Positions 1-5,644 are shown, counted from the first letter of the stretch. The stretch is DNA of 5,733 nt from VRUE01 sp046733315 (GCA_046733315.1 JBKPOV010000069.1:1-5733), one strand, 5' to 3'. Notes: generated by a model not told the origin, from the letters alone. Program-made: numbers and translations.

Positions 1-44
1 CCCCAAAACACTCAAGAGCAGCCGCCAGGCTGCTCGTTTTGGGG
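1..44 (-). terminator. Terminator-like nested inverted repeat after ftsI
   Basis: An 8-bp GC-rich stem (GAGCAGCC at 16-23, GGCTGCTC at 28-35) closes a 4-base loop. On the minus strand it is followed by TTGAGTGTTTT, the layout of an intrinsic terminator for ftsI transcription. A second pair of arms, CCCCAAAAC at 1-9 and GTTTTGGGG at 36-44, encloses the first, with a 6-base bulge at 10-15. Read on the plus strand, the inner stem is followed by GTTTT, so it could also stop a convergent transcript from beyond the left edge. The element begins at base 1, so it may extend outside the window. The structure is seen directly; the terminator role is inferred. Confidence 0.6.
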
Positions 45-67
45 AGGGGCACCCGACGCTCCCACCC

Positions 68-1720
68 CTACTCCTGCGGAACCCCCAAATAAGGCAACGC
101 AAACTCCGCGATTTTCCCGAACGCCGGAGCCGCCACCGACCCGCCGTAGATGTCCCCCTGCGGCTGATCGACGATCACCGAAACCAGCAACTGCGGGTCC
201 TGCGCCGGCGCAAAGCCGATGAACGAGGCCACGTACTTCGTCTCCGAATAAGTCCCGTTTTCAGCCACCTGCGCCGTCCCGGTCTTACCCGCCAGCGTGT
301 ACCCCGGCACGCTCACCTCCGACGCCGTGCCGCCGGCCGCCAGCACCCCCTCGAGCATTTCGCGCACCTGGGCGGCAACGCCGGCGTCGATCACCCTGCG
401 TCCCTTCGGCTCCGCCACCTCCTCGTCGCCAACCTTCTTGATCAGCTGCGGGCGCTGCAACCTGCCCCCGTTGGCGATCGCCTGGTAGCCGGCCATCATC
501 TGCATCGGCGTTACCGCCAAGCCCTGGCCGATCGGCAGGTTGCCCATCGTTGAACCGGAGTATTCGTCCAGCTCGGGCACAATTCCCTGCTCCTCGGCCG
601 GGAACTGGACCCCGGTCGGTCGGCCGAAGCCGAAGCGGTTGATCCAGCGGCTGAAGCGCTCGCTGCCGAGCTTCAACCCGATCGTGGCGGCGCCGACATT
701 CGAGGACTCAGCGAGGATCTGGGCGACTGTCAGCGTCACCGGCGGCCGCGCCTCGGCATCTTCGATGATCCGGTCGGCAACGTGAAGCTGAGACGGCAAG
801 TAGAAGGAGGTTTCCGGCGTCACTTCTTTTTCCTGGAGAGCTGCGGACACCGTGAACGCCTTGAAAGTCGAGCCGGGCTCGTAGGTGAAGCCGGTCGCCC
901 GGTTGATCAAGTCTTCTGGGCTGGCGTCGGAAAGGTCAGTGGGGTCAACCGGCGGCCAGTTCGCCATCGCCAGGATCTGCGCGCTGCGCGGGTCCATCAC
1001 GATCGCCGTCGCTCCCTTCGGCGCGTACGTTTCGCCGACTTCGGCAAGCACTTCCTCTGCCCTGCCCTCGATCGCCGGGTCGATGGTCAGTTGGATGTCT
1101 TCGCCGTCCTCGGCTTCCTGGGCGGTTTCAAGCCGGATCGGTTCACCGGTGGCGTCGGTGACGATCCGCCGTTCGCCGTCGGTCCCCCTGAGCACCGATT
1201 CCTCGCCCACCTCGAGCCCCGTCCGACCCTCGTTTTCGGAGCCGACGACGCCGATTACCTGCGCCGCCAGCGCACCCTGAGGGTAGGTGCGGCGGCTGTC
1301 GGGGTCCTGCCCTATGCCCTGCAGGTCGAGCCGTTCGATCCGCTTTGCCGTCGGCAGGTCGACCTGTTTGGCGAGGACCGAGTAGGTCGTTTCGGCGCTT
1401 ACCGCGCCGAGCACTTTGCTCTCTGCGAGGTCAAGAATGGGGGCAAGCTTTTCCGCCGCCAGCGCTGGCTTGGTGACTTCCGGCGGCACGGCGAAGACGG
1501 TCGCCGTGTCTTCGGAGGCAGCAAGCGCGTTGCCGCGGCGGTCGAGCACGCTACCGCGCAGGCTCGGCAGCGAGATGGATTCGGTCTGCTGGCTGATCGC
1601 CTCCGAGGCGAGCTTCGACCCCTGCACGCCCTGCAGCCAGAAGGCGCGGGCGCCGATGATGCAGAAGCAAAGGAGAAAACCGGCGAAGAGGAGGCCGATC
1701 CTTCGCTCGATCACCCGCAT
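68..1720 (-). CDS. ftsI: FtsI/PBP3-type septal peptidoglycan transpeptidase (class B PBP)
   Basis: Class B penicillin-binding protein of 550 residues, which cross-links septal peptidoglycan (D,D-transpeptidase) outside the membrane, as part of the divisome with FtsW and FtsL/FtsB/FtsQ. There is one N-terminal membrane anchor at about residues 8-28. The PBP dimerisation domain starts with RGSVLDRRG at 55-63. The transpeptidase domain has all three active-site motifs: S284-T-F-K287 (acylated serine and its lysine), S339-S-N341, and K479-T-G481 within AGKTGTAQ. There is no PASTA domain; the protein ends soon after the transpeptidase fold, which is normal for FtsI. The ATG at 1718-1720 has AGGAG nine bases upstream. 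It is the last dcw gene in the window, 12 bases after ftsL. Position and single anchor favour FtsI over the sporulation paralogue SpoVD; other class B PBPs are less likely. Confidence 0.95.
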   Translation of the reverse strand: MRVIERRIGLLFAGFLLCFCIIGARAFWLQGVQGSKLASEAISQQTESISLPSLRGSVLDRRGNALAASEDTATVFAVPPEVTKPALAAEKLAPILDLAESKVLGAVSAETTYSVLAKQVDLPTAKRIERLDLQGIGQDPDSRRTYPQGALAAQVIGVVGSENEGRTGLEVGEESVLRGTDGERRIVTDATGEPIRLETAQEAEDGEDIQLTIDPAIEGRAEEVLAEVGETYAPKGATAIVMDPRSAQILAMANWPPVDPTDLSDASPEDLINRATGFTYEPGSTFKAFTVSAALQEKEVTPETSFYLPSQLHVADRIIEDAEARPPVTLTVAQILAESSNVGAATIGLKLGSERFSRWINRFGFGRPTGVQFPAEEQGIVPELDEYSGSTMGNLPIGQGLAVTPMQMMAGYQAIANGGRLQRPQLIKKVGDEEVAEPKGRRVIDAGVAAQVREMLEGVLAAGGTASEVSVPGYTLAGKTGTAQVAENGTYSETKYVASFIGFAPAQDPQLLVSVIVDQPQGDIYGGSVAAPAFGKIAEFALPYLGVPQE

Positions 1721-1729
1721 CCGGAGGGG

Positions 1730-1734
1730 CTCCT
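1730..1734 (-). promoter_or_regulatory. ftsI ribosome binding site overlapping the ftsL stop
   Basis: The minus strand reads AGGAG nine bases before the ftsI ATG. The TAG stop of ftsL (1735-1733) shares its last two bases with this site, so ribosomes finishing ftsL stand on the ftsI initiation region. The site can also fold into a small hairpin, GGAG-CCC-CTCC, which would hide it until a ribosome opens it. The sequence and overlap are seen; the coupling is inferred. Confidence 0.6.
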
Positions 1735-2266
1735 AATAACCGGGACCGGCTGCGGCCAGCCGCTGGGCGGCGATGGCAACGTCGTTGGGGGACGCCTGGA
1801 TATAGCCAATCGAGTCGGTGGGGGCGGTGGCAAGACCGAAAGCGCCCGCATCGTGGCGGACGCGACCGGCGCCGGAAAGCTTTGCGTCGCGCCCGCGCAT
1901 CAAGGAGTTCTCCTCTTCGAGCGCCTGGATGTTGCGGTCGATGTGCCCGGCGGCGGCGGAGAGGCTGAGCGTGATCACGTTGATCGCGACGATCCCGGCG
2001 AGGAGCACGCCCAGCACCGCGATCCAGGCGCGCCCACGGGTCATCCGCACCATCAGGCTCGAATCGGGGAGCTGGCGCACCGCGGTGGCGGCGCCAGCGG
2101 CAATCGGTATGAGCTGTCCACCGGGGCGGCGAGCGGGAGCCTTGCGGTGGACCGGCGGCGCCTTGCGGGCCGGCGCCGCGGCAGCTTTCAGCACGGCTGG
2201 CTTTTTGCGCGCCGGCGCTTTGCGACTCGGCGCCGGCGCGCGACGAGCAGTCGCCGCGGCAGCCAT
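1733..2266 (-). CDS. ftsL: FtsL-like bitopic cell division protein with basic N-terminal tail
   Basis: Predicted protein of 177 residues. Three parts can be read: a cytoplasmic tail (residues 1 to about 78) very rich in Ala, Pro, Lys and Arg with repeated RKAP/KAPAR units; one membrane helix at about 80-102; and a short extracytoplasmic stretch with a heptad-like coiled coil at about 107-131 (HIDRNIQALEEENSLMRGRD), ending in a Gly/Ala-rich tail. This matches FtsL, which pairs with FtsB through the coiled coil and helps activate FtsWI at the septum. FtsL diverges greatly in sequence, so the call rests on topology and on its place between rsmH and ftsI. The ATG at 2266-2264 overlaps the rsmH stop by one base (TGATG), with GAGGTG eight bases upstream. 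A longer open frame runs upstream to 2542, but that part lies inside rsmH and is not expected to be translated. The tail is longer than in E. coli FtsL (121 residues in total). Confidence 0.8.
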   Translation of the reverse strand: MAAAATARRAPAPSRKAPARKKPAVLKAAAAPARKAPPVHRKAPARRPGGQLIPIAAGAATAVRQLPDSSLMVRMTRGRAWIAVLGVLLAGIVAINVITLSLSAAAGHIDRNIQALEEENSLMRGRDAKLSGAGRVRHDAGAFGLATAPTDSIGYIQASPNDVAIAAQRLAAAGPGY

Positions 2267-3213
2267 CAGGCCGCCACCTCGGCGGGCTCGGCGATCTTCA
2301 TCGCGCAGCGCAGATGGGCGGACTTCGAACGTGGATTGGCGGCGACCTCGTCGGGGCCTGGTGCGACGGCGCGACGAGTCAGCGGTTCGGCTTCGGGCTC
2401 GCGGCCGCAGACGCAGACCGGCAGCTCGGGTGGGCAGATGCAGCCCTTGGCGCGCTCGGCGAGAAACTGCTTGACGCGGCGATCCTCCAGCGAGTGGAAG
2501 GAGATCGCGGCGAGGCGGCCGCCGACCGGCAGCATTCCCCACGCCGTCGGCAGCGCGTCCTCAAGCGAGTCGAGCTCCCCGTTGACGGCGATCCGGATCG
2601 CCTGAAAGGTGCGCTTGGCGGGATGACCGCCGCCGAAGCGGGCGGAGGCGGGCATTCCGGCCTTGATCGCGTCGACCAGCTCGGAAGTCGTCAAGAGGGG
2701 GCGGCGGCGGGCGATCTCCCGGGCGATCCCGCCGGCGTAGCGCTCCTCGCCGAAGCGGCGCAGCGCCTGGGCCAGGCGCGACTCGGGCCACTCGTTGACG
2801 ATGTCGGCGGCGCTCAGCTGCTGGCGGGTGTCCATGCGCATGTCGAGGGGTGCGTCGTAGGAATAAGAGAAGCCCCGCTCCCAGGCATCGACCTGCATCG
2901 AGGACATTCCGAGGTCCATGTAGACCATGTCTGGACGTATGCCTTCGCCGCGCAGGGCACGGAGACCTGCCGCAAAGTCGCTGGAAATGAGCCGGGTCGA
3001 GCAGGGCACCTCGGCGGCAAAGGCCTCGTAGCGAGCCCCCGCAGCTGGGTCGCGATCGATGCAGACGAGAGTGCCCGCGGCTCCCAGTGCCTCAGCCACG
3101 AGCCGCGCGTGGCCGCCGCCGCCAAAAGTGCAGTCGACGGCCACCTGACCCGGTTGGGGTGCCAGCAGCGCGGTCAGCTCGGCGGCGAGGACTGGTTTGT
3201 GCTCTGTGGGCAT
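2266..3213 (-). CDS. rsmH: 16S rRNA (cytosine1402-N4)-methyltransferase RsmH (MraW)
   Basis: Predicted protein of 315 residues, the usual family length. RsmH uses S-adenosylmethionine to methylate N4 of C1402 in the decoding centre of 16S rRNA. Visible motifs: HKPVL near the start (5-9); SAM-binding VDCTFGGGGHA at 26-36 with the acidic IDRDP at 52-56; DLGMSSMQVD at 100-109; RGFSYSYDAPLDMRMD at 113-128; GHPAKRTFQAIRIAVN at 196-211; SFHSLEDRRVK at 238-248. A CxC-x6-CxC group (Cys258, 260, 267, 269) resembles a metal-binding knuckle seen in many Gram-positive RsmH proteins. The start is uncertain. The ATG at 3213 fits the family's beginning but has no clear ribosome site. An in-frame ATG at 3288, one base after the mraZ stop, would add 25 Ala/Pro-rich residues and would be coupled to mraZ. 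I prefer 3213 because the extra codons have low third-position GC and include a TTA. Confidence 0.95.
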   Translation of the reverse strand: MPTEHKPVLAAELTALLAPQPGQVAVDCTFGGGGHARLVAEALGAAGTLVCIDRDPAAGARYEAFAAEVPCSTRLISSDFAAGLRALRGEGIRPDMVYMDLGMSSMQVDAWERGFSYSYDAPLDMRMDTRQQLSAADIVNEWPESRLAQALRRFGEERYAGGIAREIARRRPLLTTSELVDAIKAGMPASARFGGGHPAKRTFQAIRIAVNGELDSLEDALPTAWGMLPVGGRLAAISFHSLEDRRVKQFLAERAKGCICPPELPVCVCGREPEAEPLTRRAVAPGPDEVAANPRSKSAHLRCAMKIAEPAEVAA

Positions 3214-3289
3214 ATAGACAAGGGTTGCGCGACTTAACGGCGAGTGCGGGCTTGCGGCGGCTGGGGCTGAATGCGCACGAGCTGCCATC
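3214..3289 (-). other. mraZ-rsmH gap, or N-terminal extension of rsmH
   Basis: These 76 bases lie between the mraZ stop and the preferred rsmH start. They stay open in the rsmH frame back to an ATG at 3288-3286. Only about half of the 25 codons end in G or C, much less than in the surrounding genes. That suggests untranslated spacer more than coding DNA. No inverted repeat or promoter stood out. Confidence 0.4.
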
Positions 3290-3733
3290 TCACTCAGGCG
3301 CTCCGTTTGCGGCCAGGCCCTCGGCAATCTCGGGGGCGGCGGCGTCGAGCTCGGACTCCTGCTTCGCCCAGGCCTCGGCGTTCCAGATCTCGAGGTACTC
3401 CCCGGCACCGATTACGACGCAGGGTCCGGACAGGCCGGCGTGCTCGATCAGCGGCCTGGGGACGCGGATGCGACCGGCCGAGTCGAGCTTCTCGTCGAAG
3501 GAGCCGCCGTGGAAGCGCCGCCGCAGGGCGCGGGCATCGCGGCCGAAGGGGCTGTGCGGCGAGAGGAAGCGATCCGAGAGTTGCTCGAACTCATCGGTCG
3601 TGTGCACCCATACGCAGGGGTCAAAGCCCTTGGACAGAACTATCCCGTCGGAGAGGGCGGCCCGGAACCTGGAAGGAACGGTGAGGCGATCCTTTGAATC
3701 GAGACTGTGCTCGTAGAGGCCCCGAAATGCCAC
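3290..3733 (-). CDS. mraZ: Transcriptional regulator MraZ
   Basis: Predicted protein of 147 residues, close to E. coli MraZ (152). It has two SpoVT/AbrB-like swapped-hairpin halves, each with the conserved DxxxR signature: D12-S-K-D-R16 followed by LTVP, and D84-S-A-G-R88 followed by IRVP. The start GLYEHSLDSKDR is typical of the family. MraZ forms ring-shaped oligomers that bind tandem TGGG-type repeats upstream of its own gene and modulate the dcw operon, usually as a repressor. Such repeats are present here at 3854-3871. The start is GTG at 3733-3731, supported by a strong ribosome site (AGAAAGGA) seven bases upstream. It is the first gene of the mraZ-rsmH-ftsL-ftsI unit. Codon 148 is TGA; the ATG of the longer rsmH reading begins one base later. 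Confidence 0.96.
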   Translation of the reverse strand: MAFRGLYEHSLDSKDRLTVPSRFRAALSDGIVLSKGFDPCVWVHTTDEFEQLSDRFLSPHSPFGRDARALRRRFHGGSFDEKLDSAGRIRVPRPLIEHAGLSGPCVVIGAGEYLEIWNAEAWAKQESELDAAAPEIAEGLAANGAPE

Positions 3734-3740
3734 CGCCGGT

Positions 3741-3748
3741 TCCTTTCT
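3741..3748 (-). promoter_or_regulatory. mraZ ribosome binding site
   Basis: The minus strand reads AGAAAGGA, complementary to the 16S rRNA 3' end, ending seven bases before GTG at 3733. This strong, well-spaced site decides the GTG start for mraZ; no other start is needed to explain the conserved N-terminus. Confidence 0.8.
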
Positions 3749-3782
3749 GTGCGAGCGCTGCGCGTGGACCTGGAAAAGAGTT

Positions 3783-3827
3783 AGGACCGGAGTGATGAGG
3801 TGGGAGGAGCCTCACCACCCCGGTCCT
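3783..3827 (-). promoter_or_regulatory. 18-bp stem-loop in the mraZ mRNA leader (possible attenuator or mraW-type leader RNA)
   Basis: In the minus-strand RNA, the 5' arm AGGACCGGGGUGGUGAGG (3827-3810) pairs along its full length with CCUCAUCACUCCGGUCCU (3800-3783). That gives 16 Watson-Crick pairs and two G-U wobbles around a 9-base loop, CUCCUCCCA. In plus-strand RNA the wobbles become A-C mismatches, so the structure fits a role in mraZ mRNA. The stem is followed by AACUCUUUUCC, a weak U-rich run like that of an intrinsic terminator, and lies about 50 bases before the mraZ start. Actinobacteria are known to carry a structured mraW leader RNA before this operon. Whether this stem belongs to that family needs a covariance-model search. 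The pyrimidine loop resembles an anti-Shine-Dalgarno sequence. Confidence 0.65.
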
Positions 3828-3846
3828 GGGCTTCAACTCGAGCGGC

Positions 3847-3875
3847 ACAGTAACCCACTTTCTCCCACTTTGCAA
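3847..3875 (-). promoter_or_regulatory. Candidate mraZ/dcw promoter
   Basis: On the minus strand, TTGCAA (3875-3870) matches four of six bases of the -35 consensus. A spacer of exactly 17 bases leads to TACTGT (3852-3847), which has the TAnnnT core of actinobacterial -10 boxes. Transcription would start near 3840 and give a leader of about 107 nt that includes the 3783-3827 stem. The match is moderate; the ideal spacing and the MraZ boxes between the two elements raise confidence. Confidence 0.5.
3854..3871 (-). promoter_or_regulatory. Tandem MraZ-binding boxes (2 x AAAGTGGG)
   Basis: The minus strand carries AAAGTGGG at 3871-3864 and again at 3861-3854, a 10-base period, one helical turn. 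A degenerate third copy (ACTGTGCC) follows in phase at 3851-3844. MraZ proteins are known to bind short direct repeats with a TGGG or AAAGTG core at this spacing upstream of mraZ. The boxes occupy the spacer of the candidate promoter, so binding should block RNA polymerase and give negative autoregulation. Boxes and spacing are seen; binding is inferred from the family. Confidence 0.75.
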
Positions 3876-3928
3876 CACGACCCCACAATGCAAGCCCATT
3901 TGCACCACTTGCCGTGGCCGTCCCCGGG

Positions 3929-3978
3929 GGCGTGTCTGAGCTTGACCCGCCCTATGGGCGGATAACCTCAGACACGCC
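3929..3978. repeat. 50-base nested palindrome next to a TTG start
   Basis: Two perfect 12-base arms, GGCGTGTCTGAG (3929-3940) and CTCAGACACGCC (3967-3978), enclose a second perfect inverted repeat, CCGCCC-TAT-GGGCGG (3947-3961). The two are almost concentric, with 6- and 5-base unpaired stretches between them. It lies in the divergent gap between mraZ and the plus-strand gene and ends exactly where that gene's TTG begins. It could be a dispersed palindromic repeat, an operator for a dimeric regulator, or an RNA hairpin controlling translation. No T-run follows either side, so it is a poor terminator. Confidence 0.7.
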
Positions 3979-4830
3979 TTGAACGCTCCTGATGACGCCA
4001 ACGATCTGCGCGGCTTCCACTTCAAGCGTCTGCTCGGCAGGGCGACGACGTGGATCGCGATCGCGGTCTTCGTTCTCGCCGCGGATATCGCTGGGGCTGT
4101 CGTTCTCGGTGCCGCGATCGGTGCGGCGGCGGCCGGGGCGATGCTCCTGCTCTCGCTGCTGATCGTCTTCGCGATCGCCGACTCGAAGGCCGAGGACGCT
4201 TTCTTCGAGGTCTACGCCGGCCAGAGCGGCCTGGCCCTCTCCGGCCGCGGTCCACTGCCACCCGCAACACCGCTGCTGCGCAAAGGCGACGACCGCTACG
4301 CCGAGCGCACCCTGGCCGGTCCGCTGGCCGACGGCGTCGACGGCGTCCTTGCCCTCTACACCTACGAGGACGAGAGCACCGACAGTGAGGGCAACCGCCA
4401 GACCAACTACTACCGCTACACGGTCGGCCTCGTCGACGTGCCCGAGTGCGTCGCCCACATTCCGGAGCTCTACTGCCGCCGCAAGTCCGGCCTGCGCTCG
4501 CTGGAGAAGCTCGAGGACGCCTTTCGCTCAACCGAGCGAGTGAAGCTGGAGAGCGAGGCGCTCGAGGAGCGCTACGAGATCTTCTCCGGCAAAGAGCATG
4601 ACCAGGTCTGGTTGCGCCGTCTCTTCTCCCCCACCTTCATCGTCTGGCTGGGCGAGGAAGCGCCGCAGAAGTTCGCCTTCGAGCTGGTCGGCGGCACCCT
4701 CTGCTGCTTCGTCAACGGCCACAAGAAGTCGGCCGCCGACCTCGACCTCCTCCGCACCGCCTCCGCCGCCGTGGCAAGGCGCCTGCGCGAGGAGGCGGAA
4801 GAAACAGGCGCCGCGGAAGCGACTACATGA
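3979..4830 (+). CDS. Uncharacterised two-helix membrane protein, weakly DUF3137-like
   Basis: Predicted protein of 283 residues that I cannot name. Two adjacent hydrophobic helices (about 24-44 and 47-67) form an N-terminal membrane hairpin. A soluble domain of about 215 residues follows, and both ends are probably cytoplasmic. The stretch at about 188-247 (VKLESEALEERYEIFSG, then LRRLFSPTFIVWL, then FAFELVGGTLCCFVNG) resembles the conserved part of DUF3137 proteins, from memory only. An acidic and polar segment, TYEDESTDSEGNRQTNYYRYTVG (split at about 128-150), may be a surface loop. The C-terminus is a charged helix ending in Glu/Ala. TTG at 3979 is the only usable start: the frame opens at 3946 and the next ATG (4141) would cut into the second helix. 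No ribosome site is visible. The gene is divergent from mraZ and convergent with the tadC-like gene. Confidence 0.8.
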   Translation: MNAPDDANDLRGFHFKRLLGRATTWIAIAVFVLAADIAGAVVLGAAIGAAAAGAMLLLSLLIVFAIADSKAEDAFFEVYAGQSGLALSGRGPLPPATPLLRKGDDRYAERTLAGPLADGVDGVLALYTYEDESTDSEGNRQTNYYRYTVGLVDVPECVAHIPELYCRRKSGLRSLEKLEDAFRSTERVKLESEALEERYEIFSGKEHDQVWLRRLFSPTFIVWLGEEAPQKFAFELVGGTLCCFVNGHKKSAADLDLLRTASAAVARRLREEAEETGAAEATT

Positions 4831-5644
4831 ACCCTGAAAGCAGGACGTCTGCGTTGGCGATCAGGGCCGCGGTGATCATCAGCAATACCGAGGGGACCAG
4901 GATCAGGGCGACGACGAGCTGGATCTTCGGCGCGGCGCGAGCCGCGCGCTCCTCGACGGCGCGGCGCTGATCGCACCGTAGGGCAGTTGACTGCCGGCGC
5001 AGCTGGTCTGCGAGCGGCGAGCCGTAGCGGCGCGAGCGCTCGATCGCGGCGCATAGCGTGGCGATCTCACTGCCGGGAACCCGGAGGCGGAGGGAGTCCA
5101 GAGCGGCCGACAGCGAGCAGCCGCAGGAGAGCTCGGCGACGGTCATCCGCAGCTCATCCGCAAGCGGTCCCCCGCCCAGCCGCGCTATCTCGGCAAAACC
5201 CGAGGCGGTACCGCGCCCGGATGCCGCCCCGACCGCGAGCAGGTCACAAGCATCGGGCAGTGCCCCAAGCAGGCGGCGGCTGCGCAGGCGAGCGCGCCGC
5301 TCGAGCAATGCGTCCGGAACGAGAAATCCCGCCGCGGGCAAACCGGCGGCGACGAGCAGGGAGATCCGTCCCGGTGCCGCCGGGGCGGCCGCGACCGCAA
5401 CCAGTCCCCCGACACCTATGCCGACGACCTTGGCCAGCAGAACGGCCGTGAGGGGCAGGCGCGCCTCGAGACCCGAGCGCGCGAGGCGGTCCGGCAGCCC
5501 GAGGCGGAGTGCTGCCTTCGCGGCCCGTCCCCCTCGGTCGAGTTGAACGTGCACACGTGAACCGATCGCGCCAAGGGCAAGGTCCCGCACGGCAGCGCAT
5601 ACGAATACGGCGGCCAGCGCTGCGATCAGCCCAGCCGGACTCAT
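4823..5644 (-). CDS. tadC: Type II secretion system F-family protein, TadC-like
   Basis: Predicted protein of 273 residues with the T2SS F (GspF/PilC) fold of Tad/Flp pilus inner-membrane platform proteins. There is a first helix at about 4-26, a helix pair at about 65-88 and 93-113, the cytoplasmic F domain at about 124-238 (starting RRLLGALPDACDLLAVGAASG), and a last membrane helix at about 241-265. The pattern LPDACDLLAVGAASG, then PLADELRMTVAELSCGCSLSAALDSLRLRVP, is typical of TadB/TadC. TadC works with TadB and the ATPase TadA to assemble or export pilins. The ATG at 5644-5642 overlaps the stop of the upstream gene (ATGA), indicating translational coupling. The 3' end overlaps the convergent gene by 8 bases and there is no terminator between them. 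Assignment as TadC rather than TadB rests on gene order. Confidence 0.85.
   Translation of the reverse strand: MSPAGLIAALAAVFVCAAVRDLALGAIGSRVHVQLDRGGRAAKAALRLGLPDRLARSGLEARLPLTAVLLAKVVGIGVGGLVAVAAAPAAPGRISLLVAAGLPAAGFLVPDALLERRARLRSRRLLGALPDACDLLAVGAASGRGTASGFAEIARLGGGPLADELRMTVAELSCGCSLSAALDSLRLRVPGSEIATLCAAIERSRRYGSPLADQLRRQSTALRCDQRRAVEERAARAAPKIQLVVALILVPSVLLMITAALIANADVLLSGFM

Noticed and set aside
2267..2542. Upstream extension of the ftsL frame into rsmH
   Set aside because: It would overlap rsmH by 276 bases with Arg-rich sequence, while the ATG at 2266 has a ribosome site and the usual one-base overlap.
782..2605. A 607-codon plus-strand open frame
   Set aside because: It is antisense to ftsI, ftsL and rsmH, all with clear family motifs. 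Its product is low-complexity Arg/Gly/Ala-rich, as expected from a shadow frame in GC-rich DNA.
2314..3237. A 307-codon plus-strand open frame
   Set aside because: It lies opposite rsmH, has no recognisable domain and contradicts the strong methyltransferase motifs on the minus strand.
3087..3716. Plus-strand open frames opposite mraZ and the start of rsmH
   Set aside because: Arg/Ser-rich shadow frames; MraZ on the other strand is unambiguous.
3922..3929. CCCCGGGG palindrome
   Set aside because: Eight-base GC palindromes are frequent by chance in such GC-rich DNA; it only touches the larger palindrome.
3621..4025. Minus-strand open frame across the mraZ upstream region
   Set aside because: It covers the candidate promoter, leader stem and palindrome and overlaps mraZ in another frame; the predicted protein resembles nothing I know.
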